Assembly: GCF_036417845.1 (NCBI RefSeq)
Contig: NC_089984.1
Coordinates: 2,852,001 to 2,916,000, forward strand
Length of the DNA stretch: 64,000 nucleotides
Origin: Apteryx mantelli
Lineage: Eukaryota > Chordata > Aves > Apterygiformes > Apterygidae
Direction of reading: 5' to 3'
Below, one piece after another: positions 62,393-64,000 of this stretch. The translations under genes were made by a program, and so were the position numbers. A model generated the notes under the pieces. The model ran no database searches. It was not told the DNA's origin and saw nothing but the letters and a program-made list of their open reading frames with translations. Each line of letters starts with the position of its first letter. Position 1 is the stretch's first letter.

Positions 62393-64000
<1,608 letters not shown>

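Overview
This window looks like vertebrate nuclear DNA from a bird. The evidence is spliced genes with short introns, many 3'-end pieces of CR1-type LINEs, CpG-island promoters, and a gene set matching the region of human chromosome 10q26.3. I cannot name the species. No bacterial, phage or CRISPR features are present.

Layout. Positions 1 to about 31,500 are gene-poor. I find no convincing exon there, only CR1 fragments, short microsatellites and one or two stretches that look like conserved non-coding DNA. From 32,448 to the right edge the window is gene-dense and becomes strongly GC-rich. The order is CALY (minus), PRAP1 (plus), ECHS1 (minus), SPRN (plus), MTG1 (minus), an unrecognised two-exon gene (plus), and the 3' end of PAOX (minus, cut by the window edge). 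All exon boundaries were read by eye from reading-frame continuity, GT/AG signals and family knowledge, and the phases add up for every gene.

Gene roles. CALY is a neuronal vesicle and clathrin adaptor protein. PRAP1 is a small secreted acidic, proline-rich protein. ECHS1 is the mitochondrial short-chain enoyl-CoA hydratase. SPRN encodes Shadoo, a prion-family GPI protein. MTG1 is a mitochondrial ribosome-assembly GTPase. PAOX is a peroxisomal polyamine oxidase. These genes share a neighbourhood, not a pathway. Several are paired head-to-head at CpG islands (MTG1 with the unknown gene) or tail-to-tail (PRAP1/ECHS1, SPRN/MTG1, unknown gene/PAOX).

Main points of interest. (1) MTG1 intron 2 has AT-AC ends and a U12-type 5' site and branch site. 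(2) Large CA-rich and TG-rich arrays switch strand exactly around SPRN exon 1. (3) A solo retroviral LTR sits inside the CA array. (4) An unrecognised small gene with an eight-residue THP repeat lies between MTG1 and PAOX, and its first intron carries about four copies of a roughly 91-bp unit, with CCAAT motifs (intact in three copies) and GC boxes (in three copies). (5) A three-copy minisatellite lies in the CALY promoter. (6) An AT-rich, hairpin-rich block lies in ECHS1 intron 1. (7) The SPRN-MTG1-PAOX block appears inverted relative to the mammalian order as I remember it, and FUOM is not visible.
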